Shown: positions 1 to 5,730, numbered from the stretch's first letter. The stretch is 7,463 nt of DNA from Candidatus Helarchaeota archaeon (GCA_013375355.1 JABXJV010000492.1:1-7463); one strand, 5' to 3'. Numbers and translations are program-made. The notes: generated by a model from the sequence alone, not told the origin.

Positions 1-101
1 TGGTCAATTGTAAGCGACTCCTTTTTTTCCTCTGCACACCCGACCAGCAATACAAGAAATAAAGCAAAAACACCTTTGATAAACCTTTTTGTCCAAGACA
101 T
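1..101 (-). CDS. Lipoprotein of unknown function, N-terminal fragment (3' end outside window)
   Basis: Only the first 33 codons are inside the window. They form a classic lipoprotein signal peptide: a charged start (MSWTKRFIK), a hydrophobic core of about 12 residues (roughly residues 11-21), then the lipobox LVGC with the acceptor cysteine at residue 22. A charged linker (AEEKKES) follows. The mature protein should therefore be lipid-anchored on the outside of the cytoplasmic membrane or moved to the outer membrane. A GAGAGG ribosome binding site lies 6 nt before the ATG, which supports this start. The gene reads in the same direction as the Tat-targeted oxidoreductase upstream but is 406 bp away. 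A separate promoter-like sequence lies in that gap, so it is probably its own transcription unit. Too little mature sequence is present to name a family. Confidence 0.75.
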   Translation of the reverse strand, partial: MSWTKRFIKGVFALFLVLLVGCAEEKKESLTID

Positions 102-180
102 TTTTTGCCTCTCAATGCTAAAGATTTAAAATAACTATAGTATATAATTACCTGAGAATTGCAATAGAACGACTATAATG

Positions 181-208
181 AATATAATCAATAAATTATA
201 TTAATCAA
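181..208 (-). promoter_or_regulatory. Predicted sigma70-type promoter for the lipoprotein gene
   Basis: On the minus strand a TTGATT -35 box (203-208) and a TATATT -10 box (181-186) are separated by 16 nt, about 80 nt upstream of the lipoprotein ATG. The region is very AT-rich, so a chance match is quite possible. Confidence 0.3.
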
Positions 209-232
209 ATTAGTGAAAAGTTTTATTATAAT

Positions 233-262
233 TGTAGGGACAACCCTATGGTTGTCCCCACA
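233..262. repeat. Extragenic palindromic repeat (GGGACAACC type)
   Basis: A 13-bp inverted repeat has arms at 233-245 and 250-262 around a CTAT tetraloop. There is one internal mismatch (236 against 259), and the inner nine pairs (GGGACAACC/GGTTGTCCC) are perfect. It is a GC-rich island in a stretch that is otherwise nearly all A and T, and there is no T-tract on either side, so it is not a typical intrinsic terminator. From memory, near-identical palindromes (TGTAGGGRCAACC family) are scattered between genes in many unrelated bacterial genomes and behave like REP elements. The structure is certain; the family assignment is recollection. Confidence 0.65.
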
Positions 263-507
263 GTAATAGTCTTTATAACAAACCAAAACCTATATTATAA
301 AAACTAACAATATTTTTTGTATCGCAATTTTTGGGTAATTAATTATCTTCTTCAGTATTATAAAAATTTTACAAATAAATATTTGCTGGGGAAAAACACA
401 AATTTAGAATTGTCCAATAAAAGTATTAAAAATGTTTATTTTTCTTTTCTCGGACCAAGAAAATCGAAAAGAACCTAAAATTTAGTCACTCATTATATAA
501 ATTACCA

Positions 508-1764
508 TTAAGTAAAACTTGGTTCCCAGTAAACAATTTCACTTTTTCTCATTGCCCTAATACCCATATGTATGGCAACAGACGCGTCTCTTCCGACCTC
601 TGCATTGCAAGCAGGTTCTTTGTTTTCTCTTATGCATTCGAAAAACGACAGCATCTGGATGCTTGTAGGGTCGACCTTTTCCATCGCAATTTTCTTTGCC
701 TCTTGAGTGCTTGGGTCTTCAGGTTTTATTGTTGCTCCGGTGATAAGGATAAACTTCTGAAGTTCGTGAGTCCTGTCGGTTCCAAAAGCCGTAGCTTCTG
801 GTGCTTTTCTTGCAATTTCCTCCTTAAAAAATTCTCCACCCTGTTCTGTTAATATAATTGTGCCTTCATCACCCATTATCTGTTCTGAACAGCCAAAGTG
901 AGCATTTGTAGTTATTGATGAATAAAGCATCCTAACACCATCAGGATATTCATATACCAAGTGTACATTATCGTATGTTTCCCTTCCATCTTTCCAATAA
1001 TTAATTCCTCCAAAACCGGCAACCTTAATTGGTCTTTTACCAAGAACCCAGTTTGCAACATCAACTTGATGAGAGCCGAGTTCGCCCATAAGTCCACAGG
1101 AATATTCTCTATACATTCTCCAATTTATCATTCTCTCCAATGAAGGGTCAGGGCAAGGTCTGCGCCAATTTCCGTTCCTGTGCCATTGAGAACGTATCGT
1201 TGTTACTTTACCAATTACACCTTCTTTTATCATCTCCATAGTTCTGGTATAGACTGGATTATATCTCCTCTGATGACCAACCTGAAATATCTTTTTTGTT
1301 TCCTTCACCTTATTAACAATTGCTTTACACTGTTCGATAGAATATGCAAGAGTTTTCTCACAAAATACGTCCTTTCCAGCATCCATCGCAGCAATCGACA
1401 TCTCTGCATGAAGATAAGGCGGTGTTGCTATAATCACGCAGTCAAGGTCTTTCTGTTCGAGCAACTTCTTGTAATCGGTATATTCTTTTGCAGAGGCTCC
1501 AGAAAGTTCTTTTCCAGCAGCAAGATGAGCAGAAAGAACATCGCAAACTGCAGTTATTTTAACATTTTTTGCGGTATTAACAAAGGACCTAATTAGTCTG
1601 CACCCACGACTCCCTGTTCCTATTACGCCTACCCTGATTAGTTCACTCGGAGTGTAATTTGGCTTTATGCTCGGAAAACCCGAGTTCATTAAACCAATTG
1701 ATAATCCCACAGCACCTGCTGTGCCTATAAACTCCCTTCTTGACATATTTTTAATATCAGACAT
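508..1764 (-). CDS. Tat-exported Gfo/Idh/MocA family oxidoreductase
   Basis: A 418-residue NAD(P)-dependent sugar or polyol oxidoreductase of the Gfo/Idh/MocA family, predicted to be exported folded. A twin-arginine motif (SRREFIG, residues 8-14) precedes a hydrophobic stretch (about 15-26). The Rossmann domain starts with VGVIGTGSRG (45-54). The family's catalytic EKP motif appears as EKT (E136, K137, T138), so the lysine is kept and the proline is lost. GHQRRYNP follows at 163-170. The C-terminal alpha/beta domain carries GELGSHQVDVANW (227-239), with H232 and D235 matching the conserved GxHxxD. Length is normal for exported members. An AAAAGGAGGG ribosome binding site ends 6 nt before the chosen ATG, favouring it over the internal Met7. 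The substrate cannot be read from sequence. The upstream secreted beta-sandwich protein suggests carbohydrate processing outside the cytoplasm. GH109 glycosidases share the fold but have other active-site motifs. Confidence 0.93.
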   Translation of the reverse strand: MSDIKNMSRREFIGTAGAVGLSIGLMNSGFPSIKPNYTPSELIRVGVIGTGSRGCRLIRSFVNTAKNVKITAVCDVLSAHLAAGKELSGASAKEYTDYKKLLEQKDLDCVIIATPPYLHAEMSIAAMDAGKDVFCEKTLAYSIEQCKAIVNKVKETKKIFQVGHQRRYNPVYTRTMEMIKEGVIGKVTTIRSQWHRNGNWRRPCPDPSLERMINWRMYREYSCGLMGELGSHQVDVANWVLGKRPIKVAGFGGINYWKDGRETYDNVHLVYEYPDGVRMLYSSITTNAHFGCSEQIMGDEGTIILTEQGGEFFKEEIARKAPEATAFGTDRTHELQKFILITGATIKPEDPSTQEAKKIAMEKVDPTSIQMLSFFECIRENKEPACNAEVGRDASVAIHMGIRAMRKSEIVYWEPSFT

Positions 1765-1881
1765 CTATTACCCTCCTTTTATTTGAATTGGCAAATTAAA
1801 ATCTATTCTTTATTTGTTATATTGAATATGAAATTATTGTATCATTTGGCATTACGAATAATTATTTATTTATTTCAATTA

Positions 1882-2544
1882 TTATTTTTTTATTTTACCT
1901 ATAACCTTAACATCATCAAACACCCCAGTATCATCGAAAGAACCCACACCAACTCTTCCCCAGATGAATGTCTTATCCACAGCAGTCATAATCGGAAAAT
2001 CGAAATCATCAACGTAGACTTCTATCAACCCGCTTTCAATTTCTCGTCTGAGACGTATGTTGTGAAATTTTTTATCTTTCAACCTTTGAATGCTTTCACC
2101 AGTCAGAATTGGTTTTCTATCTTCACCATTAACAATCAATATAGAATTATGAACTTTGTCATGATAATTTGAAATGTGGGCGTAATAGAAATGAGTCGGG
2201 TCCTGATAGCCAAATAACAGAATTAAATCCCGTCCTCTTGTTTTAACAGATTGTAAACACCTTGCTTTTAATCTCATCGTAAAATCTGTAAAATTCAAAT
2301 CCTTTATTAATGAAAATGCACCCGGTTTTCTTATAGGTCCTTTCATTTTCCCAGGTGTTTTAAGATGATAATAATGATTGTTATTCTCTTTTATTACTTC
2401 CCAGTTTTCTGGATTGTTTGGCTCCCAATTTTTTGCGGTGCCCTTTTCAAAATTATCAAAAAACTCCTTTAATTCCACTTGTGGAAAACTATTTGTAAAA
2501 GACATAACTAAAATAATGAAAAATATAATAAATTCCCGCTTCAT
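1882..2544 (-). CDS. Secreted concanavalin-like beta-sandwich protein (possibly 3-keto-disaccharide hydrolase / DUF1080-like)
   Basis: A 220-residue exported protein. The N-terminus is a Sec signal peptide (MKREF, then a hydrophobic core to about residue 19, with a likely cut near residues 19-22). The mature part looks like one jelly-roll domain. It opens with FFDNFEKGTAKNW (28-40) and ENWEV (46-50). The core strands include RGRDLILLFGYQDPTHFYYA (103-122), then HNIRLRREIESGLIEVYVDD (161-180). It ends with GRVGVGSFDDTGVFDDVKV (196-214), the closing pattern typical of LamG and DUF1080 (3-keto-disaccharide hydrolase) proteins. Such domains bind or cleave carbohydrates; no catalytic residues can be assigned here. 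An AAGGAGAG ribosome binding site lies a little far (about 11 nt) from the ATG. It reads 117 bp ahead of the Tat oxidoreductase on the same strand, which fits joint work on sugars. The family assignment is a pattern judgement, not a search result. Confidence 0.75.
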   Translation of the reverse strand: MKREFIIFFIILVMSFTNSFPQVELKEFFDNFEKGTAKNWEPNNPENWEVIKENNNHYYHLKTPGKMKGPIRKPGAFSLIKDLNFTDFTMRLKARCLQSVKTRGRDLILLFGYQDPTHFYYAHISNYHDKVHNSILIVNGEDRKPILTGESIQRLKDKKFHNIRLRREIESGLIEVYVDDFDFPIMTAVDKTFIWGRVGVGSFDDTGVFDDVKVIGKIKK

Positions 2545-2709
2545 AAATATAAAATCTCTCCTTGATAAATTTTTTATTTATATATGATACTAATACTATT
2601 CAAAAATTAAATGAATTTAAATAAATATTTAAGAACCGTTATAAAAATGATAAGAATACCAAAATTAACAGAAAAGAATATAGAAAAATTAATCTTAATT
2701 TTTTACATA

Positions 2710-3372
2710 TTATTCTCTCACTCCTTCTAAGATAAAGACTGTTCTTGTTGCTCCGATTCTTGATGCTCCAGCCTCAATAACCTTTTTTGCTAATTCAAAT
2801 GTTCTAATCCCTCCTGCTGCTTTGATTTTGATTTTCTCCCCAACTATCTTTTTCATCAACCTTATATCCTCAAGTTTTGCTCCGTCTGGTGCAAATCCGG
2901 TCGATGTTTTCACAAACTGCGCTCCAGCATCCATCGTAAGGGTACAACCCAGTATCTTCTCCTCATCAGTAAGATAACAATTCTCAAGAATAACTTTTAC
3001 GATTCTACCACCGCCAGCCCTAACAACTGATTTTATATCTTCAAGAACAAGTTTATGGTTACCCGATTTTAAAGCCCCAATATTTATAACCATATCAAAC
3101 TCAACTGCTCCTTCCTTTAATGCCAATTCAGTTTCAAATTCCTTCACTTTAGTTATATTACTCCCATGGGGAAATCCAATTACAGTGCCCAATGCTACTT
3201 CACTACCAAATAGTAATGATGCTGCCTTTTCTACATGAAAGGGCTTTACACAAACAGAAGCAACCCCATATTTAACAGCAATTTCGCATCCTTCCTCAAG
3301 TTCCTTATCACTCAACGTTGGGCTGAGCAGCGAATGGTCTATCATCTTTGCAAGTTTTTCTCTTGTAAGCAT
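2710..3372 (-). CDS. deoC: Deoxyribose-phosphate aldolase
   Basis: A cytoplasmic class I aldolase that splits 2-deoxy-D-ribose 5-phosphate into glyceraldehyde 3-phosphate and acetaldehyde, in deoxynucleoside breakdown. The 220 residues match the length of the short DeoC branch. Hallmarks run in order: MIDHSLLSPT (10-19); VCVKPFHV (40-47); GTVIGFPHG (62-70); EFDMVINIG (91-99) with the catalytic aspartate D93; VKTSTGF (154-160) with the Schiff-base lysine K155; IKAAGGIR (183-190) with the second lysine K184; and the phosphate-site region GASRIGAT (202-209). All key residues are present, so it should be active. No strong Shine-Dalgarno sequence precedes the ATG, only a weak AAGAAATT, but the N-terminus aligns well with the family. 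No nucleoside phosphorylase, kinase or phosphopentomutase gene is nearby. It is followed after 165 bp by the secreted beta-sandwich gene on the same strand. Confidence 0.95.
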   Translation of the reverse strand: MLTREKLAKMIDHSLLSPTLSDKELEEGCEIAVKYGVASVCVKPFHVEKAASLLFGSEVALGTVIGFPHGSNITKVKEFETELALKEGAVEFDMVINIGALKSGNHKLVLEDIKSVVRAGGGRIVKVILENCYLTDEEKILGCTLTMDAGAQFVKTSTGFAPDGAKLEDIRLMKKIVGEKIKIKAAGGIRTFELAKKVIEAGASRIGATRTVFILEGVRE

Positions 3373-3487
3373 AATTTCTTAATCCCAGTTGAATTTATTG
3401 ATTATTTAATATAAAAATTATTAAGATAAATGCAATCAATTTTATTTCACAATCCAAGTCATAAATTTTAATAAATTTAAATTTCCC

Positions 3488-3516
3488 TTGATTAAAAAAT
3501 ATATTTAATATATATT
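3488..3516 (+). promoter_or_regulatory. Predicted promoter for the sorting-domain protein
   Basis: TTGATT (3488-3493) and TATATT (3511-3516) are separated by exactly 17 nt and end 47 nt before the ATG at 3564. Spacing and position fit a housekeeping promoter, but the 191-bp divergent region is almost pure A and T, so this is a prediction only. No convincing promoter was found for the divergent deoC gene. Confidence 0.35.
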
Positions 3517-3563
3517 CTTTTTAAATATTTTTAATTTTTACAATAAAAAGAATTGGGGTAAAC

Positions 3564-4715
3564 ATGAAAAAATATCTTATATTATTTTTAATTTTCTTAG
3601 CAATCAGAACAGAAAGCCAAACAATTATCCCCGAAAACAATCTCGATGAAAACATAATCTACCTTGAGTGGGAATCACCACCGTATTCCCTTTCTGGTGG
3701 AGTATCTGCTGTTAATAGCGTTATTGATGACTATTTCGTTTTAAAAGATGGTAAATATTTCGGGATGTGGGATAATAATACTCGAGAAAAAATATTGACA
3801 CTTGAAATGGAGACAAATAATTTTAACTGGCTGCCAATGAGAGATATAAATAACAATGGCAGCAGAGATTATATATTTATAGTTTATCAGGGAAACTCAG
3901 AAAAAGTTAAATTTTATGATACAGAGACAAAAGAATATTTTTACGATTCTGGATTTGTTTCTCTTTTAACATTATTAGGATTAACGGATTATAATAATGA
4001 TAAAAAATACGAACCTGTGCTTGGACAGTACGTTGGACCCGTTAATTATTATGGAGTCTGGGATTGCTATGATACCCACACTTGGGTATGGACAGATTCT
4101 ATTGGGGCAAGTATTCCATTCCCAAATTCTTACAATTTTTCCCCATTAGATTTAAACAATAATGGTATAAAAGATATCGTTGTGGAATATATCGACACAT
4201 TAACAACGCAGAGTCTGGCTGTCCATGATGGAAGCAATGGTGATTTGCTTTTAGAAAAGACAAGCACTTCCTTGGATTATGCCCTTTTTGGGTTAGCAAA
4301 TGTTGATTCTGACAGTATTGTAGAACTTTTGATTTATGAAGTGGACTTGAATGTTGGGAATTATAAAATGTTGATATATTCAACAGACTATTATATCCCC
4401 ACGCCGATTATTGCTGATAACCAACAAATTCAATTGAACTCTTACACACTTTTTAAAAATTATCCCAACCCATTTAATCCATACACAACAATTGATTTTC
4501 AGATTCCAAAAAGAGAGTATGTAGACATTATAATATATAATATACTTGGTCAGGAAGTAACAAGATTAAAGAATGAATATTTAAGCCCCGGCACTTATTC
4601 TGTAAATTGGGATGGAAAAGACAAATCGGGCATTCCAGTCTCATCAGGTTTATATATCTATGTCCTTAAAACTAAACACAAATATCTATCAAAAAGAATG
4701 ACATTGATAAAGTAA
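3564..4715 (+). CDS. Secreted protein with FG-GAP/VCBS-like repeats and a type IX-style C-terminal sorting domain
   Basis: A 383-residue exported protein. Residues 1-19 form a Sec signal peptide (MKK plus a hydrophobic core YLILFLIFLAI). The middle has four acidic loops of the Ca-binding type D-x-[DN]-x-[DN]-G-x-x-[DE]: DINNNGSRD (94-102), DYNNDKKYE (142-150), DLNNNGIKD (196-204) and NVDSDSIVE (246-254). They are 48, 54 and 50 residues apart, as in FG-GAP/VCBS beta-propeller blades. The last 85 or so residues (from about 298) are a FlgD-like Ig-fold sorting tail: NYPNPFNPYTTIDFQIPK (299-316), YNILGQEV (325-332), GTYSVNWDGKDKSG (343-356) and GLYIYVLKT (362-370). Such tails direct proteins through type IX or related systems to the cell surface in FCB bacteria. 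The ATG follows GGGG after 6 nt. Ligand and role are unknown. A strong terminator lies about 105 bp downstream. Confidence 0.88.
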   Translation: MKKYLILFLIFLAIRTESQTIIPENNLDENIIYLEWESPPYSLSGGVSAVNSVIDDYFVLKDGKYFGMWDNNTREKILTLEMETNNFNWLPMRDINNNGSRDYIFIVYQGNSEKVKFYDTETKEYFYDSGFVSLLTLLGLTDYNNDKKYEPVLGQYVGPVNYYGVWDCYDTHTWVWTDSIGASIPFPNSYNFSPLDLNNNGIKDIVVEYIDTLTTQSLAVHDGSNGDLLLEKTSTSLDYALFGLANVDSDSIVELLIYEVDLNVGNYKMLIYSTDYYIPTPIIADNQQIQLNSYTLFKNYPNPFNPYTTIDFQIPKREYVDIIIYNILGQEVTRLKNEYLSPGTYSVNWDGKDKSGIPVSSGLYIYVLKTKHKYLSKRMTLIK

Positions 4716-4821
4716 GGGAATATCGAGAATCCTCTAAAAATTGAAAATGTCTTATCAAAAGAATAAAACTAAACGCACTTAAAAATATATTTAAATTCTT
4801 CTCAAACCGAACTATATAAAT

Positions 4822-4869
4822 AAAAAAGGCGGTCCATTAACCACTATTAATTAAAAGACCGCCTTTTTT
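4822..4869. terminator. Bidirectional rho-independent terminator
   Basis: A perfect 13-bp inverted repeat: AAAAAAGGCGGTC (4822-4834) pairs with GACCGCCTTTTTT (4857-4869) around a 22-nt AT-rich loop. The GC-rich inner seven pairs, followed by a T6 tract on the plus strand and the mirror T6 on the minus strand, make it work in both directions. This is as expected between the convergent sorting-domain gene and hsp20. Confidence 0.88.
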
Positions 4870-4882
4870 CCAGGAGTTGCCT

Positions 4883-4951
4883 ATGATTATTATTATGATT
4901 TATATTATAATCAGAACTTTTGTAAATTTTGATTTTTTTATACAAATATGA
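4883..4951 (+). CDS. Doubtful 22-codon hydrophobic mini-ORF
   Basis: An ATG at 4883 is preceded by AGGAG with a 6-nt spacer, which is ideal spacing. It opens 22 codons that end at TGA (4949-4951). The peptide is very hydrophobic (MIIIMIYIII, then RTFVNFDFFIQI) and could only be a tiny membrane peptide. It starts 13 nt after the terminator T-tract, has no visible promoter and no downstream partner on the plus strand. AT-rich DNA easily yields such isoleucine-rich frames by chance. It is kept only because of the well-placed ribosome binding site. Confidence 0.15.
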   Translation: MIIIMIYIIIRTFVNFDFFIQI

Positions 4952-4967
4952 TCAATGCAAAGATTTT

Positions 4968-5007
4968 GAGATTGGATTGCCACGTCGCTCCGCTCCTCGC
5001 AATGACA
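4968..5007. repeat. Extragenic repeat of the CGTCGCTCCGCTCCTCGCAATGACA type
   Basis: A GC-rich block sits in AT-rich noncoding DNA. The outer arms ATTGC (4976-4980) and GCAAT (4999-5003) form an inverted repeat around CACGTCGCTCCGCTCCTC. Read on the other strand it begins TGTCATTGCGAGGAGCG. From memory, this is a very widespread intergenic repeat in unrelated bacteria. It is often wrongly translated in databases as peptides resembling CEERSDVAIS or ARSEATWQS. Its mobility and function are not known to me. Confidence 0.7.
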
Positions 5008-5030
5008 TGTATTTATTAATTTTGCAAGTA

Positions 5031-5061
5031 GAAAAGTGTGTTGGTAACAACACCAATACAC
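5031..5061 (-). terminator. hsp20: Terminator of the hsp20 transcript
   Basis: A 10-bp stem (5036-5045 with 5052-5061, one G-U pair in the plus-strand RNA) closes a 6-nt loop. On the minus strand it reads GTGTATTGGT, loop, ACCAACACAC, followed by TTTTC. This is a usable, modest intrinsic terminator about 60 bp after the hsp20 stop codon. Confidence 0.55.
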
Positions 5062-5121
5062 AGCTTATCATTTTGGCTTTTTCACTATAATTTGAATTTT
5101 ACAAAAGTTCAGTTATAATCT

Positions 5122-5562
5122 TTACTTAATAGCAATTTCTTTAATTTTTGCCTCTTCAGTCTTAGGGAGAAGAACCTTCAAGATTCCATCTTTGTAAGAA
5201 GCATCGATTTTATCCTCAGAAACCTTTTCTGGCAAGGTAAATAACCTGCAGAATGAACCATACTGCCGCTCAACTATATGAGAGTGTTTATCTTTTTTCT
5301 CTTTTTCTTCTTTTCTCTCACCACTTACAGTCAGAATTCCATCCTTAAGAGAAATCTTTATATCCTCTTTTTTCAATCCTGGAAGTTCCGCCTCAAGAGT
5401 ATAACTTTCATCGTTCTCCTTAAGATTGCAGACAGGTTCCCACTCAAATACCGATACTCCTATCTCTCTTCTCCCATTCGTAAAGTAACTTTCAATGAGT
5501 CTATTCATCTCATTCTGAAAACTATGCAACTCTCTAAATGGGCTCCATCGAACTAACGTCAT
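5122..5562 (-). CDS. hsp20: Small heat-shock protein, Hsp20/alpha-crystallin family
   Basis: An ATP-independent chaperone that holds unfolding proteins in the cytoplasm as large oligomers. The 146 residues fit bacterial class A sHSPs. A short N-terminal arm (WSPFRELHSFQNEMNRL, 6-22) leads to the alpha-crystallin domain (about 41-134), with WEPVCNLKE (41-49), LEAELPGLKKEDI (56-68), GILTVSGERKEE (75-86) and the signature ASYKDGILKVLLPK (121-134). The C-terminal tail carries the IxI oligomerisation motif as IAI (143-145). The frame is open to a GTG at 5571, but that codon lies inside the perfect ribosome binding site AGGAGGTGA (5568-5576). The true start is therefore the ATG at 5560-5562, 8 nt after AGGAGG. 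The gene is divergent from the methyltransferase and has its own predicted promoter and terminator, so it is probably monocistronic. No CIRCE element was found upstream. Confidence 0.95.
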   Translation of the reverse strand: MTLVRWSPFRELHSFQNEMNRLIESYFTNGRREIGVSVFEWEPVCNLKENDESYTLEAELPGLKKEDIKISLKDGILTVSGERKEEKEKKDKHSHIVERQYGSFCRLFTLPEKVSEDKIDASYKDGILKVLLPKTEEAKIKEIAIK

Positions 5563-5567
5563 TTTTA

Positions 5568-5576
5568 TCACCTCCT
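5568..5576 (-). promoter_or_regulatory. hsp20: Ribosome binding site that fixes the hsp20 start
   Basis: AGGAGGTGA is a near-perfect anti-16S match, placed correctly for the ATG at 5562-5560. It contains the upstream in-frame GTG (5571-5569), ruling that codon out as the start. Confidence 0.9.
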
Positions 5577-5632
5577 ACTATTTTTTGTTTTTATTTTCAC
5601 TCTTATTAGTGCAATTCATGTGCCAATTCTTT

Positions 5633-5647
5633 TTTAGTTTTACTAAA
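5633..5647. promoter_or_regulatory. Small palindrome at the predicted hsp20 start site (possible operator)
   Basis: TTTAGT (5633-5638) and ACTAAA (5642-5647) form a perfect inverted repeat with a 3-nt spacer. On the minus strand it begins 5 nt after the predicted -10 box, so a bound repressor would cover the transcription start. It may also be chance in AT-rich DNA. Confidence 0.25.
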
Positions 5648-5652
5648 CTTTT

Positions 5653-5682
5653 AATATACAATATATTATAAAACATTGACAA
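5653..5682 (-). promoter_or_regulatory. hsp20: Predicted hsp20 promoter
   Basis: On the minus strand TTGTCA (5677-5682) and TATATT (5653-5658) are 18 nt apart, giving a leader of roughly 80-85 nt before the ATG. The -35 box overlaps the first copy of the TGACA repeat cluster. Confidence 0.35.
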
Positions 5683-5730
5683 TCCTTTTATAATACAATG
5701 ACATATTGACATATTCAAGTCATAATGACA
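5677..5730. repeat. TGACA repeat cluster, possible regulator binding region
   Basis: Four TGACA copies start at 5677, 5699, 5707 and 5726. Two of them form a perfect tandem octamer, TGACATAT twice (5699-5714). The last overlaps a palindrome GTCAT-A-ATGAC (5719-5729). The cluster lies between the two divergent genes, next to the predicted hsp20 -35 box and upstream of the methyltransferase promoter. The repeats are directly visible; the regulatory role is inferred. Confidence 0.35.

Larger units (their letters stand above)
102..507. other. 406-bp intergenic region
   Basis: This lies between the oxidoreductase stop and the lipoprotein start. It holds the predicted lipoprotein promoter (181-208) and the extragenic palindrome (233-262). 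From 263 to 507 I see no convincing ORF, RNA or terminator. There is only an AT-rich 8-bp inverted repeat (442-449 with 466-473, 16-nt loop) that lacks a proper T-tract on the minus strand. Confidence 0.6.
4716..5121. other. 406-bp convergent intergenic region
   Basis: Between the stop codons of the sorting-domain gene and hsp20 lie, from left to right: 106 bp of unremarkable AT-rich DNA, the bidirectional terminator, the doubtful mini-ORF, the extragenic repeat, and the hsp20 terminator. I see no RNA gene. Confidence 0.6.

Noticed and set aside
442..473. Inverted repeat TTCTTTTC / GAAAAGAA as terminator of the oxidoreductase gene
   Set aside because: The stem is AT-rich and competes with an overlapping alternative stem, the loop is 16 nt, and the minus-strand side has no clear T-tract.
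568..1596. Plus-strand open frames antisense to the oxidoreductase gene
   Set aside because: They lack ribosome binding sites and any family resemblance, and are rich in Cys, Phe and Ser as expected for the complement of a real gene.
508..1764. Oxidoreductase as a GH109 alpha-N-acetylgalactosaminidase
   Set aside because: GH109 shares the fold and often a Tat signal, but this protein has EKT and GHQRRYNP motifs of the dehydrogenase type, not the motifs I recall for GH109.
1857..1884. AATAATT / AATTATT inverted repeat after the beta-sandwich gene as terminator
   Set aside because: All A-T pairs and only 7 bp long; too weak, and it overlaps the stop codon.
1783..2172. Plus-strand frame of 129 codons overlapping the end of the beta-sandwich gene
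   Set aside because: It covers a well-supported minus-strand coding region, has no ribosome binding site, and its composition looks like AT-rich noise.
5598..5611. CACT-N6-AGTG inverted repeat upstream of hsp20, considered as a CIRCE (HrcA) operator
   Set aside because: CIRCE needs 9-bp arms (TTAGCACTC / GAGTGCTAA) with a 9-nt spacer. Here the arms are only 4 bp and the spacing is wrong.
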